A stretch of DNA of 64,000 nucleotides from Verrucomicrobiota bacterium (lineage in GTDB: Bacteria; Verrucomicrobiota; Verrucomicrobiia; Limisphaerales; JACRJZ01). The stretch lies in contig JACRJZ010000073.1 in assembly GCA_016219875.1 (NCBI GenBank), positions 30,470 to 94,469 of the forward strand. The letters are read 5' to 3'. The notes under the pieces are model-generated. The model was not told the origin of the DNA. It saw nothing but the letters and a program-made list of their open reading frames with translations, and did no database searches. Shown in pieces: positions 18,101 through 25,379 of this stretch. The position numbers were made by a program, and so were the translations under genes. How positions within the stretch are numbered: the stretch's first letter is position 1; each line of letters starts with the position of its first letter.

Positions 18101-19012
18101 GAAATCCGTTTGCTCGCCCAAGAGCAGGCGAAGTCTCGTCCTGCGCCGTTCGTGTTCGAGGGCAATGCGCCGGCCGATGTACGCGACAACTTCCCCCTGC
18201 GGACGGCGCTCGAAGCCGCTCCTGCCAAATCGCCGGCCTCAGCCCGGTTTTGGCTGGGCGCGCCCAACTCGATCAAAGGCCCGACCGAGGCCGTCTTCCA
18301 TCGCCAGAGCGGCAACAACCTGCTCATCGTTGGCCAGCGCGAGGAAGCGGCGTTGGCGATTGTCTCCGTGGGCTTCGTTTCGCTGGCGGCGCAATATCCG
18401 CGGGGCACGGCGCGCTTCGTGTTGTTCGACAGCACGCCGCCCGGTTCGCCGCAGCGAAGTTTCACGGAGCGGCTCACGGCTTCGATTCCGCACGACCTCA
18501 CGGTGGCCAAGGGCGGCGACCTTGGCGACCTCCTTAGCGGCTTGGTGGCCGAGATGAAGCGCCGCGCCGACGAACAGCACGGGGCCGACTCTCTGGCCGT
18601 GTTCCTCTTCATCTACGGCTTGCAGAACTTCAAGAAGCTGCGCCAGGAGGACGACTTCAGTTTCTCCGCCAGCGACGAGGCGGAAGCCAACCCCGCGAAG
18701 CTGTTGGGTGAACTCATCACCGGCGGCCCGGCCGTGGGCCTCCACGTGATCGCGAGCTGCGACACCTACAACAACGTGAACCGCTACCTGGGGCGGAAGG
18801 CGCTCAGCGAATTCGAGATGCGCGTCCTCTTTCAAATGAGCGCGAACGACTCCGCCAGCCTGATCGACAACCCGAAAGCCGGCAGCCTCGGCCTGCACCG
18901 CGCGCTCTTCTACAACGAGCAGGAAGGCTGGCTGGAAACGTTTCGACCTTACGCCTTGCCGGGGCGCGATTGGGTGGAGGAGGTCGCGCGCCAACTCGCG
19001 CGCCGGCCGTAG
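15122..19012 (+). CDS. FtsK/SpoIIIE (EssC/EccC-like) membrane ATPase
   Basis: The GTG at 15122 is chosen because it overlaps the previous stop by 8 bases and begins the conserved coiled coil. The product is 1296 aa. Residues 10-200 are coiled coil. Two membrane helices follow (WLLLVLLAVAGGGAAPAL about 217-238 and a VWIGTGVLAVLVVVLYFVG segment about 249-269), then more coiled coil. An FtsK/SpoIIIE domain carries Walker A GKTGSGKST near residue 767 and Walker B LLIIDEFQEF near 873. A second ATPase-like module starts near residue 1040 but has GQREEAA where a P-loop would be, like the degenerate domains of EssC. It probably powers export of the WXG100-like proteins. Confidence 0.85.
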   Translation: MSRHLGVKGTLALLEELRGAVSDFAAREQKLTQEFRVKTGVELRQFEAALEQENARLAAETAKADAEFQAKEKAFKAKLEAREARIIKAHRGATQQATARIEREEGQVTFTVQKGLLDTERNRKAELAANDTRLAEFQAAIAETRERFVALEQDAQRAFRGYGRFLKVLAEPGAGDDPDFSHDEFQLHDTLKALHGQTREALRRFRWRPEPLAFRACPLWLLLVLLAVAGGGAAPALQYFKIVNAAPMHVWIGTGVLAVLVVVLYFVGRSRCLPHATAIAQALDRARRLHNGCLEKAAQRHEQEIQRLEGEAKQRRDALNRDWTTATDLATSRRANWPTLMGHKAAMVTARSERYFQRNLKRCQQVRADVVARLTAESETRKQPLIATHERKLALLKSDHDARWQEMEAEWKGRLHPLFDTIRSANAAAEEFTEWRPELWANWVPPEKFHNAAKFGHLDVDLHTLAERVPQDPRLALPGPAKFSLPLVLTYPHGGSILLETSKSGSEAVADTLNNVILRLLAGSPPGKLSFTIIDPVKLGQNFAGVMHLADYEENLINNRIWTQTTEIEARLADLNEHMEKVIQMYLRNEYETIAEYNEQAGKIAEKYHFLVIADFPVNFSETAVRRLVNIAASGARCGVYTLIHWDRRQMLPPDFVLDELRKNSVCLSCPGGTFLLTGQPLGGIKLVLDTPPSPELTTEFLHTVGLAGKDANRVEVPFAHVAPAPSELWSLDTTEELRVPIGRTGATKLQYLSIGKGTRQHALFAGKTGSGKSTLFHVIITNLALWCRPEQVEFYLVDFKKGVEFKCYATHRLPHARVVAIESDREFGLSVLQRLDEELKRRGDLFRQLGVQDIAGYKRAGGAEPIPRALLIIDEFQEFFVEDDRVSQSAAVLLDRIVRQGRAFGIHVLLGSQTLGGAYTLARTTIGQMVIRVALQCNEADAYLIMDENNPAPRLLSRPGEGIYNDMAGTTEGNSPFQTVWLPDEERERRLEEIRLLAQEQAKSRPAPFVFEGNAPADVRDNFPLRTALEAAPAKSPASARFWLGAPNSIKGPTEAVFHRQSGNNLLIVGQREEAALAIVSVGFVSLAAQYPRGTARFVLFDSTPPGSPQRSFTERLTASIPHDLTVAKGGDLGDLLSGLVAEMKRRADEQHGADSLAVFLFIYGLQNFKKLRQEDDFSFSASDEAEANPAKLLGELITGGPAVGLHVIASCDTYNNVNRYLGRKALSEFEMRVLFQMSANDSASLIDNPKAGSLGLHRALFYNEQEGWLETFRPYALPGRDWVEEVARQLARRP

Positions 19013-19055
19013 CGCCGTGCAACGGGCGGATCTGCTCTCTGCCCGACGTCGGCGG

Positions 19056-19304
19056 TCACTTCGATTTCAACGCGGGCAAGCGCCGCTCGAACTTCAGCAG
19101 TTCGTTCTGCAGCCGCAACGCCAGGTTGTCGCGCTCACGAGCTTCGGCCTCCTTGATGTGGCGCAACTCGAAGACGAGCCAGTCCACGACTCGGCCCATG
19201 TCCCGCAGTTCCTGCCGGAGGTCCGTGATGTCGGCCTTGTTCCGTTCGACATCCTCGGCGATCCGCCAGAACCGCCCCGCCAACGTGAAAAGTTTTTTCC
19301 ACAT
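19056..19304 (-). CDS. Small coiled-coil protein
   Basis: An 82-aa protein, helical throughout, with a charged heptad pattern (AEDVERNKADITDLRQELRD, then DNLALRLQNELLKFERRL). There is no signal peptide and no known motif. It is convergent with the FtsK-type ATPase (43 bases apart). It lies three bases after the stop of another small coiled-coil gene, so the two form a mini-operon. A role with the neighbouring secretion-like module is possible but only suggested by location. Confidence 0.55.
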   Translation of the reverse strand: MWKKLFTLAGRFWRIAEDVERNKADITDLRQELRDMGRVVDWLVFELRHIKEAEARERDNLALRLQNELLKFERRLPALKSK

Positions 19305-19307
19305 GGG

Positions 19308-19496
19308 TCACCTCATGTGGGCCTTCACCCGGATCAGAATCTCGCGTGTCTCCGCCTTCAGCCGGTCAATCCGCGTCTGCATTCGCCGGTTCCGCTCCAG
19401 CGACCGGTCAATCTTTGCGATGTAATCGTCGATCGCCGCCTCGTATTTCGCGGCTTCGCTGGCCGGGATTTCCATTGTCATCGTCTTGCTTGCCAT
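19308..19496 (-). CDS. Small helical protein (62 aa)
   Basis: The ATG at 19496 is used; a longer open frame to 19754 runs antisense into gmd and is unlikely. The protein is charged and helical (YEAAIDDYIAKIDRSLERNR, RLKAETREILIRVKAH). It has no recognisable motif or signal. It is followed three bases later by the 82-aa coiled-coil gene, and the two are probably co-transcribed. Not recognised as a known family. Confidence 0.5.
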   Translation of the reverse strand: MASKTMTMEIPASEAAKYEAAIDDYIAKIDRSLERNRRMQTRIDRLKAETREILIRVKAHMR

Positions 19497-19648
19497 AGTC
19501 GGGTTTCGTTCTGCCAGGGCTTCGTTGCCCCGGCACGTGAATCCGCCTTTCTGTAGCACTGCGGCTCCCAATTTCAAAGCGGGAAAACCGCCGCCCGGCC
19601 GCGGCGGTCGCCGGACTGCCGCAATCCGCCAAGCGTGAGCAGCCCCGC

Positions 19649-20662
19649 TCAGTCCGGCACGCGCCCGCGGCCCGCGAGGTGGTCCTTCACCAGTTGCACG
19701 TCCGCTTCGACCATCAGCTTGGCCAGTTCGGCGAACTTGGTCTTCGGTTCCCATCCAAGTTTTTGCTTCGCCTTCGAGGGATCGCCGATGAGGAGGTCCA
19801 CCTCGGCGGGGCGGAAATACTTGGGATCGATCTCCACGTGGCGGCGCCAGTCCAGGCCCGCGTGGGCGAAGGCGAGTTCAAGGAACTCCTGCACGCTGTG
19901 GGTTTCGCCGGTGGCGATCACGTAATCGTCGCCGACGGGTTGCTGGAGCATGAGCCACATGGCCTCGACGTATTCCTTGGCGTAGCCCCAGTCGCGCTTG
20001 GCGCTGAGATTGCCCATGAACAGCTTGTCCTGCAGGCCCGCCTGGATGTGCGCCACGGCGCGCGTGATCTTGCGCGTGACGAACGTCTCCCCGCGGCGCG
20101 GTGATTCGTGGTTGAAGAGGATGCCGTTGCTGGCGTGCAGCCCGTAGGACTCGCGGTAGTTGACCGTGATCCAGTAAGAATACACTTTGGCGCAGGCGTA
20201 GGGACTGCGCGGGTAAAACGGCGTGGTTTCGCGCTGCGGCACTTCCTGGACCTTGCCGAACATCTCGCTCGACGAGGCCTGGTAGAACCGCGGACGGATC
20301 CCCGTTTCGCGAATCGCTTCCAGCAGCCGCACCGTGCCTGAGCCGGCGATGTCCGTGGTGTACTCCGGACTGTCGAAGCTCACCCGCACGTGGCTCTGGG
20401 CCGCGAGATTATAGACCTCTTCCGGCGCGATCTTGCCGATCAGCCGGGCCAACGCGCTGGCGTCGCTCAAGTCGCCGTAGTGGAGCTTGAGCGCGGTCTT
20501 GTCCGAATGCGGGTCCGAGTAGATGTGGTCCAGCCGTCCAGTGTTGAAGGTGCTGGCGCGGCGGATGACGCCGTGGACTTCGTAGCCTTTCGACAGGAGT
20601 AGTTCCGCCAGGTAGGAGCCGTCCTGGCCGGTGATGCCGGTGATCAATGCTTTCTTTGCCAT
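19649..20662 (-). CDS. gmd: GDP-mannose 4,6-dehydratase
   Basis: A 337-aa short-chain dehydrogenase-type enzyme that converts GDP-D-mannose to GDP-4-keto-6-deoxymannose, the first step to GDP-fucose, GDP-rhamnose or perosamine. The nucleotide motif [12 protein letters not shown] is at the N-terminus. [17 protein letters not shown], the SSSEMFG block, YACAK (catalytic Tyr and Lys) and [16 protein letters not shown] are all Gmd signatures. Length is typical. It is cytoplasmic and probably serves surface polysaccharide synthesis. No GDP-fucose synthase gene lies beside it in this window. It stands alone, with a hairpin repeat upstream. Confidence 0.95.
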   Translation of the reverse strand: MAKKALITGITGQDGSYLAELLLSKGYEVHGVIRRASTFNTGRLDHIYSDPHSDKTALKLHYGDLSDASALARLIGKIAPEEVYNLAAQSHVRVSFDSPEYTTDIAGSGTVRLLEAIRETGIRPRFYQASSSEMFGKVQEVPQRETTPFYPRSPYACAKVYSYWITVNYRESYGLHASNGILFNHESPRRGETFVTRKITRAVAHIQAGLQDKLFMGNLSAKRDWGYAKEYVEAMWLMLQQPVGDDYVIATGETHSVQEFLELAFAHAGLDWRRHVEIDPKYFRPAEVDLLIGDPSKAKQKLGWEPKTKFAELAKLMVEADVQLVKDHLAGRGRVPD

Positions 20663-20732
20663 ACTGTGGAGTTCGGAGCGTCGCCAACTGGGCGGGCTGA
20701 AGCAAGCGAAAGTTCAGGCTGAAGAGGCAATT

Positions 20733-20819
20733 GCAGAACCCCGTAGCCGCCGACGTGAGGAGGCTCAAACTCCAACGGAAACAGAGCCTCCTCACGTCGG
20801 CTGCTACGGGGTTTTGCAG
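20733..20819. repeat. Paired palindrome, GTAGCAGCCGACGTGAGGAG family
   Basis: Arms 20733-20767 (ending GACGTGAGGAGGCTC) and 20785-20819 (starting GAGCCTCCTCACGTCGGCTG) form a long, slightly imperfect hairpin with a 17-base loop. It sits between gmd and the tRNA gene and is one of the most complete copies of this family in the window. Confidence 0.88.
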
Positions 20820-20892
20820 GCAGCTCTGAAGATTCCGCTTGAGGTTGGCAGACCGGTTTGGCTAAATCGCCGCCCCTGAGCGGACCCTGGGT

Positions 20893-20978
20893 GGTAGGAT
20901 ACTCAAGCGGTCAACGAGGGCAGACTGTAAATCTGCTGGCTTACGCCTACGAAGGTTCGAATCCTTCTCCTACCACCA
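20893..20978 (+). tRNA. tRNA-Tyr (anticodon GTA)
   Basis: A complete cloverleaf can be drawn: acceptor GGTAGGA pairs with TCCTACC, the anticodon stem GCAGA/TCTGC encloses loop CTGTAAA with anticodon GTA, and the T arm is GAAGG-TTCGAAT-CCTTC. The long variable arm (CTGGCTTACGCCTAC) fits a class II tRNA such as Tyr. Discriminator A is followed by an encoded CCA (20976-20978). Confidence 0.95.
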
Positions 20979-21032
20979 CTTCGCTTTTCTGCGTGCGTTC
21001 CCGTGCTCCCGCGCTATCTTCCGCCCGCATTC

Positions 21033-22268
21033 ATGGCCATCATCAAACCATTCGCGGCGTTACGACCCAAGCCAGCCCTGGCCGCCCGCCTTTGCGAGCT
21101 GCCGTATGATGTCGTCTCGTCTGCGGAGGCCCGACAGGCCGCGGCGGGCAACCCGCTGAGTTTCTTCCACGTCTCCAAGCCTGAGATCGATCTGCCGCCT
21201 TCGACGAACCCCTACGATCCCCAGGTGTACGCCACTGGCCAGACGAATTTCGCCCGGCTCGTGGCGGCGGGAAACCTCACGCAAGACACGCAACCCGCGT
21301 TCTACCTTTACCGGCAAATCATGGGCAGGCACAGCCAGACCGGCCTCGTGGCCGTGGCCAGTTGCCAGGAATATCTGCAAGGCATCGTGCGCAAGCATGA
21401 ACTGACGCGGCCTGACAAGGAAGACGACCGCGTGCGGCACATCGAAGCGTTGAATGCCCAGACCGGCCCGGCGTTCCTGGTCTATCCGGCTTCCAGCGTG
21501 ATCGACGGCCTTCTCCGTGTGCGAACCGCCGGCGCGCCCGACTTGGACTTCGTGGCCGGCGACGGCGTGCGGCACACGGCTTGGACGATGGCCGATGCGG
21601 ACGGCCTTCGCTTGATTCAGGCCGAGTTCGCGCGGATGCCGCGGCTTTATATTGCGGACGGGCATCACCGAAGCGCGGCAGCAGCGCGTGTCTATCAAGC
21701 GCGCAAGGGCGCGGGCCAAAGCGGGTGGTTTCTCGCCGTGCTCTTTCCGCACAACCAGATGCAGATCCTGCCCTATAACCGCGTCTTGAAAGACCTGAAC
21801 GGCCTGCCGCCGCAATCGCTGTGGAAGAAGCTGGAAGCCGTCTTCGAGATCGCGCCCAGCGGCGCGTCGAGGCCGGCAGCGAAGCACGACGTTGGCTGCT
21901 ACGCCGGCGGGCCATGGCGCACGCTCCGCTTTCGCGCGGAGTTCACGCGCTCGCCCGACCCGATTGAACGCCTCGACGTGACGCTGCTGCAAACGCACGT
22001 CCTCGCCCCGATCTTCGGCATCGACGATCCGCGCACGAGCCAGCGTCTCGACTTCGTGGGTGGCATTCGAGGGCCGGCAGCGTTGGAGAAGCTGGTGGAC
22101 AGCGGCCAGGCCGCCTGCGCGTTTTCGCTTTTCCCGACGAGCATCGAGGACTTGATGAGCATCGCGGACGCCGGCGGGATCATGCCGCCCAAGAGCACTT
22201 GGTTCGAACCGAAGTTGCGGGACGCAATGTTCTGCCACTTGATTGGAGAAGAGCGGTCAAAGGGTTGA
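21033..22268 (+). CDS. DUF1015 family protein
   Basis: The ATG at 21033 begins MAIIKPFAALRPKP, the standard start of DUF1015 proteins. The product is 411 aa. Conserved blocks include LPYDVVSSAEAR, NPLSFFHVSKPEID, YIADGHHRSAAA and the C-terminal FSLFPTSIEDLMSIADAGGIMPPKSTWFEPKLR. These place it in the family firmly, but its biochemical role is not settled; it is often found beside serine biosynthesis genes. It lies just downstream of tRNA-Tyr and 26 bases upstream of a uracil-DNA glycosylase gene. Confidence 0.9.
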   Translation: MAIIKPFAALRPKPALAARLCELPYDVVSSAEARQAAAGNPLSFFHVSKPEIDLPPSTNPYDPQVYATGQTNFARLVAAGNLTQDTQPAFYLYRQIMGRHSQTGLVAVASCQEYLQGIVRKHELTRPDKEDDRVRHIEALNAQTGPAFLVYPASSVIDGLLRVRTAGAPDLDFVAGDGVRHTAWTMADADGLRLIQAEFARMPRLYIADGHHRSAAAARVYQARKGAGQSGWFLAVLFPHNQMQILPYNRVLKDLNGLPPQSLWKKLEAVFEIAPSGASRPAAKHDVGCYAGGPWRTLRFRAEFTRSPDPIERLDVTLLQTHVLAPIFGIDDPRTSQRLDFVGGIRGPAALEKLVDSGQAACAFSLFPTSIEDLMSIADAGGIMPPKSTWFEPKLRDAMFCHLIGEERSKG

Positions 22269-22294
22269 ACCGTTGAACCGTCAAACCAAGCCCC

Positions 22295-23188
22295 ATGTCT
22301 GCTGAACTCGATCCACTTCTCGACGCCACGGTGCGGCACATGCAGGAACTCAAGGCGCGCGGCGAACGCTACGTGAACGTCTCTCCCGAAACGCTCACGG
22401 CGCTGGCCCAGCCGCCGCCTCCTGTGGGAGCCGCGCCGCTGTCTGCTGCCGTCATGCGCGCCACGCCGGCGGTCGTGGCGGCGGCGCCACCAGTTCCGGC
22501 TATGGCCGCTGCCACCGCACCCAAGTCCCTTTCATCGGCGCCAGCTTCCACAACTCCGACCGACAAGGTCCAGGCGATGGCAGCGTTGCGTTTGCGGGCG
22601 CAGGCGTGCGTGAAGTGCCCGCATCTCGTGAAGACGCGCCGGAACGTCGTCGTGGGCGTGGGCGATCCCAACTCGCCGCTCTTGTTCATAGGCGAAGCGC
22701 CGGGCGCGGATGAAGACCGGCAGGGGGAGCCGTTCGTGGGCGCGGCGGGCCAGTTGCTCACGAAGATCATCCAGACGATGGGGCTGTCGCGGCAGACCGT
22801 GTTCATCGCAAACATTCTCAAGTGCCGTCCCGACACGCCGGGCCAAAGCAGCGGCAACCGCCCGCCGACCGAAGAGGAAATGGAGACGTGCATTCCGTGG
22901 CTGCTCGAACAGATCGACATCATCCAGCCCAAAGTCATCGTGGCCCTCGGCGCGACGGCGGTGAAAGGGCTGCTGCACAATCCCACCGGCATCACGCGTT
23001 TGCGCGGGCATTGGCAGACGTTTCGCGGCATCCCCACCATGCCGACCTACCACCCCGCGTACCTGCTGCGCAACCAAGCCATCAGCGAGAAACGCAAGAT
23101 CTGGGAAGACATGCTCAGCGTGATGGAGAAACTCGGCATGAACATCACCGAGAAGCAGCGCGGATTCTTCCTGAAGGCGGGCGGCTGA
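22295..23188 (+). CDS. Family 4 uracil-DNA glycosylase
   Basis: A 297-aa protein. The first 90 residues are a low-complexity Ala/Pro linker that is not part of the usual domain. The rest is a type 4 (Fe-S) uracil-DNA glycosylase. The cysteines are ACVKCP, then ILKCRP and METCIPW, giving four candidate [4Fe-4S] ligands. The catalytic motif IGEAPGADED and the HPAYLLR motif are intact. It would remove uracil from deaminated DNA in the cytoplasm. The N-terminal extension is unusual in length but common in GC-rich phyla. Confidence 0.92.
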   Translation: MSAELDPLLDATVRHMQELKARGERYVNVSPETLTALAQPPPPVGAAPLSAAVMRATPAVVAAAPPVPAMAAATAPKSLSSAPASTTPTDKVQAMAALRLRAQACVKCPHLVKTRRNVVVGVGDPNSPLLFIGEAPGADEDRQGEPFVGAAGQLLTKIIQTMGLSRQTVFIANILKCRPDTPGQSSGNRPPTEEEMETCIPWLLEQIDIIQPKVIVALGATAVKGLLHNPTGITRLRGHWQTFRGIPTMPTYHPAYLLRNQAISEKRKIWEDMLSVMEKLGMNITEKQRGFFLKAGG

Positions 23189-23233
23189 AGCCGGGGATCG
23201 GGCGAAGACGCCGTTCGGCGTCGCGCCTGCCGC

Positions 23234-23515
23234 TCACGTCGTCGCAGTGGGCTTCGGTCGAAAGAGCACCACGACGTTGCCGACCCTGGTGACAAGGAAG
23301 CTGCCGCTCTTCTCGGCAAGTTGCGGCGCCAACTCGCGCTTCTGCTCCTTGAACTCGTCGAACTTCACCTTGAGCAACTCGTGGTGCTTCAGCGCCTCGT
23401 CCAAAGCGGCGAGGAATTCGGCGCTCAGCCCCTGCTTGCCGACCTTGACGGTGGCCTTGAGCAACTGCGCCCGGGCCTTGAGTTGGCGGATTTCTTTCTG
23501 TGTGAGCGAAATCAT
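23234..23515 (-). CDS. yhbY: YhbY-type ribosome-associated RNA-binding protein (CRM domain)
   Basis: A 93-aa single CRM-domain protein. The opening LTQKEIRQLKARAQLLKATV, the VGKQGLS motif, HHELLKVKF and the final VLFRP are characteristic of YhbY/CRS1-YhbY proteins, which bind pre-50S ribosomal particles. Length matches the family. It is convergent with the uracil-DNA glycosylase gene. Confidence 0.92.
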   Translation of the reverse strand: MISLTQKEIRQLKARAQLLKATVKVGKQGLSAEFLAALDEALKHHELLKVKFDEFKEQKRELAPQLAEKSGSFLVTRVGNVVVLFRPKPTATT

Positions 23516-23637
23516 GGGCGGAGAATGCTCGGAAGCCCCCGGCTAACGCCAATCAAAACACGGCCTGCCAGCGGCTCGCGCCGAGCGTTGCCTCAACGGG
23601 GCAGAGCAAACCAGCCCAGGGCGGCGCTCGCATTTGT

Positions 23638-23907
23638 TCACTTGCCCTCGGGCTGGTTTCCGCTGGCCCTTCCGGCCAGTCCTGCGGAGCCTTCGACCAG
23701 TTTGATTTCGTCTCCGGTCAGGCCGAACGCCCGCACGTCGGCTACGCCCAACCGCGCCACCACGCGCGTCAACATGGGCGCCTCTGCCGGGGGAAATTCC
23801 CCATCCATCACGGCGCTCTCCGCCCAATCCACCAGTTGCACCAGCGGCGTCTCGTGGCGCAAATAGGCGGCGAGTTTCTCCGCCACGGTCTGTCGCGTAA
23901 TCGTCAT
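23638..23907 (-). CDS. Small hypothetical protein, last gene of the restriction-modification island
   Basis: An 89-aa protein. Residues 1-60 (VAEKLAAYLRHE, LVQLVDWAESAVMDGEF, ARLGVADVRAFGLT) match a small uncharacterised family common in GC-rich bacteria near toxin-antitoxin or nuclease genes. Its C-terminus reads LTGDEIKLVEG. This is the same ending as the restriction-modification enzyme and the 247-aa protein upstream in the operon, which may reflect a shared docking tail or DNA copied between neighbours. No enzymatic motif is visible. Confidence 0.55.
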   Translation of the reverse strand: MTITRQTVAEKLAAYLRHETPLVQLVDWAESAVMDGEFPPAEAPMLTRVVARLGVADVRAFGLTGDEIKLVEGSAGLAGRASGNQPEGK

Positions 23908-23958
23908 GGTTGCATCCTGCCCGGAAAGCCGGCCTGGCCTCTGTGACCGGTCGGCGGA

Positions 23959-24156
23959 TCAAGCCGTGACGGCGTATTCCATTCCGCGCGGATTCTCCAC
24001 CCGCCGCGAGGCGTTCAAGACTTCCAGCCCGACGACATTGCCTTCCGCGTCGTAATCCAGGATCACGCCGGGCTTGTCTTCGTCGCTCTCTTCGATGGGG
24101 GCGTGGCGGAAGATGATCCGCAGCACGTCCACTTTGCCGTCGTAGGTCACTTTCAT
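23959..24156 (-). CDS. DUF2283 protein (copy 2)
   Basis: The ATG at 24156 gives MKVTYDGKVDVLRIIF, the usual start of DUF2283 proteins; a GTG at 24195 overlapping the previous stop is an alternative. The 65-aa product has the family core GVILDYDAEGNVVGLEVLNASRRV. DUF2283 proteins often accompany DUF4258 proteins in toxin-antitoxin-like pairs, where DUF2283 is thought to be the antitoxin. Two DUF2283 genes in tandem follow the DUF4258 gene here. Confidence 0.82.
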   Translation of the reverse strand: MKVTYDGKVDVLRIIFRHAPIEESDEDKPGVILDYDAEGNVVGLEVLNASRRVENPRGMEYAVTA

Positions 24157-24191
24157 TAGAGCAAAACGGTTCGCAGTGTCTGCGCGCACTC

Positions 24192-24392
24192 TCACGCCGT
24201 TTGAAACTGGAGTTCGCTGGGATTGAGTCCGGGCGCGCGGCGCGACAAATGCAGAATCTCCACGCCCACCACTTGGTTCTGGGCGTTGTAATCCAGCACC
24301 ACGCCGGGCGACACCTCTTCCGACTCGATGATCGGCGATTCATCGAGCCGCAGGTAAAGCGCGTCGGTTGCCTGATCCACTTTCAACTTCAT
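24192..24392 (-). CDS. DUF2283 protein (copy 1)
   Basis: A 66-aa protein with the family pattern MKLKVDQATDALYLRLDE, then PGVVLDYNAQNQVVGVEILHLS. It starts four bases inside the end of the frameshifted DUF4258 gene (24389-24392), so the two are coupled. It is a probable antitoxin partner of that gene. The second DUF2283 gene follows directly, and the two differ enough to be an old duplication. Confidence 0.85.
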   Translation of the reverse strand: MKLKVDQATDALYLRLDESPIIESEEVSPGVVLDYNAQNQVVGVEILHLSRRAPGLNPSELQFQTA

Positions 24393-24639
24393 AGTCTGCC
24401 TTTCATTGTGCGGTCGAAATATATGCTCACCACGCGTTCGGGAACAACCGTCGTATTGACCACGACGCGGAGCACCCGGTTTTCGTGTTCGGGAATTCTC
24501 CGGTAGCGGCGCTCCGGCGTCGAGTCCACCGGGTCTGGTCGAGTCAATCCGGCTCTCGCAAGGTCCGCTCCAGCCATGCTACGGGAATGGCCCGCTCCTC
24601 CAGCACGGTCCGGGCATGTTGGCCCAACTCGTAATTCAT
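24389..24639 (-). pseudogene. Frameshifted DUF4258 (toxin-like) gene
   Basis: Starting at the ATG at 24639 the frame reads MNYELGQHARTVLEERAIP then AWLERTLREPD and stops at 24544-24546. The adjacent frame continues RYRRIPEHENRVLRVVVN and VVSIYFDRTMKGRL to 24389. Joined, the two parts give a normal-length DUF4258 protein, so a one-base shift near 24545-24560 breaks the gene. The start overlaps the upstream stop by ATGA and the end overlaps DUF2283 by four bases. Sequencing error cannot be excluded. Confidence 0.75.
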
Positions 24640-25379
24640 GCGTTGCCCTCCACCAGTTTGATTTCCTCTTCCGTCAGGCCGTACAGCTCATAGACCAGTG
24701 CGTCGATTTGCTGGTCGGTGGCGGTGACGGCGTTTTGCAGCGTCTGCCGTTCCGCCTCCGTCCGGGCCGGGAGTCGTTGCATCAGCCAGCGCCAGCGGCG
24801 GTGGTGCAGTACGCGTTGGGGATCCCACTCCATTGGAGAGTGAAGCGGCCTGCCGTTACCGCGCCAACGACGACGAGGGTGAACCGGAGGCGGCAGGGGA
24901 TGGCCAAGCGCGTAGGTGTCCGGCAGGCACTCGTAGAGGTCCGGGCGCTCCGTGCCCAACAGACCGGCCAGCCAATGGCGCATGAAAACCCGCAGCCAGT
25001 CGCGCGGTGCGTTGCCACGCCCGCGCATGAGCTTGCGAAAATGGCCGCCCTTGACGTAGGTGAGTTCCGCACGGGCCTCGATCCAAGCGGCGTAGCGAAC
25101 CGGAATTTCCACGCCGAGGAAGCCGGCGACTTCGCCGCAGACCGTCTCGGCCATCAACCAAGGCATGAGTTCCGTGTCCCGCTCCAGGCCGGGGCGGAGG
25201 GTTTGGCGGAAGGCGGGCCACCAAGCCGGCACCTTGGGGTGGCGGCTCGCGCGGGCAGGAGCGCGGACTTCAGTCCGCTTCGACGAACGCAAGGAAACCG
25301 GCGCAGGAATAATCCGGCGCTTTACGCCCTTCGGACGTCGAAGCGGCGTGAACGCCGCGCTCCGGGTGCCAGTCTTCAT
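24636..25379 (-). CDS. Hypothetical protein sharing the C-terminal tail of the restriction-modification enzyme
   Basis: A 247-aa protein whose start overlaps the upstream stop by ATGA (25376-25379). Residues about 6-43 (SAAFTPLRRPK, RSSKRTEVRAP) are encoded by a palindromic repeat at 25259-25362. The middle (PAWWPAFRQTLRPG, GEVAGFLGVEIPVRYAAW, LTYVKGGHFRKLMRGRG) is not recognised. The last 40 residues (RQTLQNAVTATDQQIDALVY, then LYGLTEEEIKLVE) are almost identical to the end of the upstream restriction-modification enzyme. It may be a specificity or accessory factor built around a copied tail. Operon position suggests co-regulation with that enzyme. Confidence 0.5.
   Translation of the reverse strand: MKTGTRSAAFTPLRRPKGVKRRIIPAPVSLRSSKRTEVRAPARASRHPKVPAWWPAFRQTLRPGLERDTELMPWLMAETVCGEVAGFLGVEIPVRYAAWIEARAELTYVKGGHFRKLMRGRGNAPRDWLRVFMRHWLAGLLGTERPDLYECLPDTYALGHPLPPPVHPRRRWRGNGRPLHSPMEWDPQRVLHHRRWRWLMQRLPARTEAERQTLQNAVTATDQQIDALVYELYGLTEEEIKLVEGNA
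25259..25362. repeat. Palindromic repeat, GAGCGCGG-CTTCAGTCCGCTTC family, in a coding region
   Basis: Arms 25259-25285 and 25336-25362 pair with each other; each arm is also a small hairpin (CGGACTTCAGTCCG and CGGCGTTCACGCCG). It is read in frame near the N-terminus of the 247-aa protein. A relative lies inside the neighbouring restriction-modification gene at 27018-27074. Confidence 0.8.

Noticed and set aside
21860..21920. Apparent piece of the GTAGCAGCCGACG repeat inside the DUF1015 gene (GACGTTGGCTGCTACG)
   Set aside because: The encoded KHDVGCYAGGPW fits the native DUF1015 pattern at this point (khefgmY..g.W), so the similarity is probably chance.
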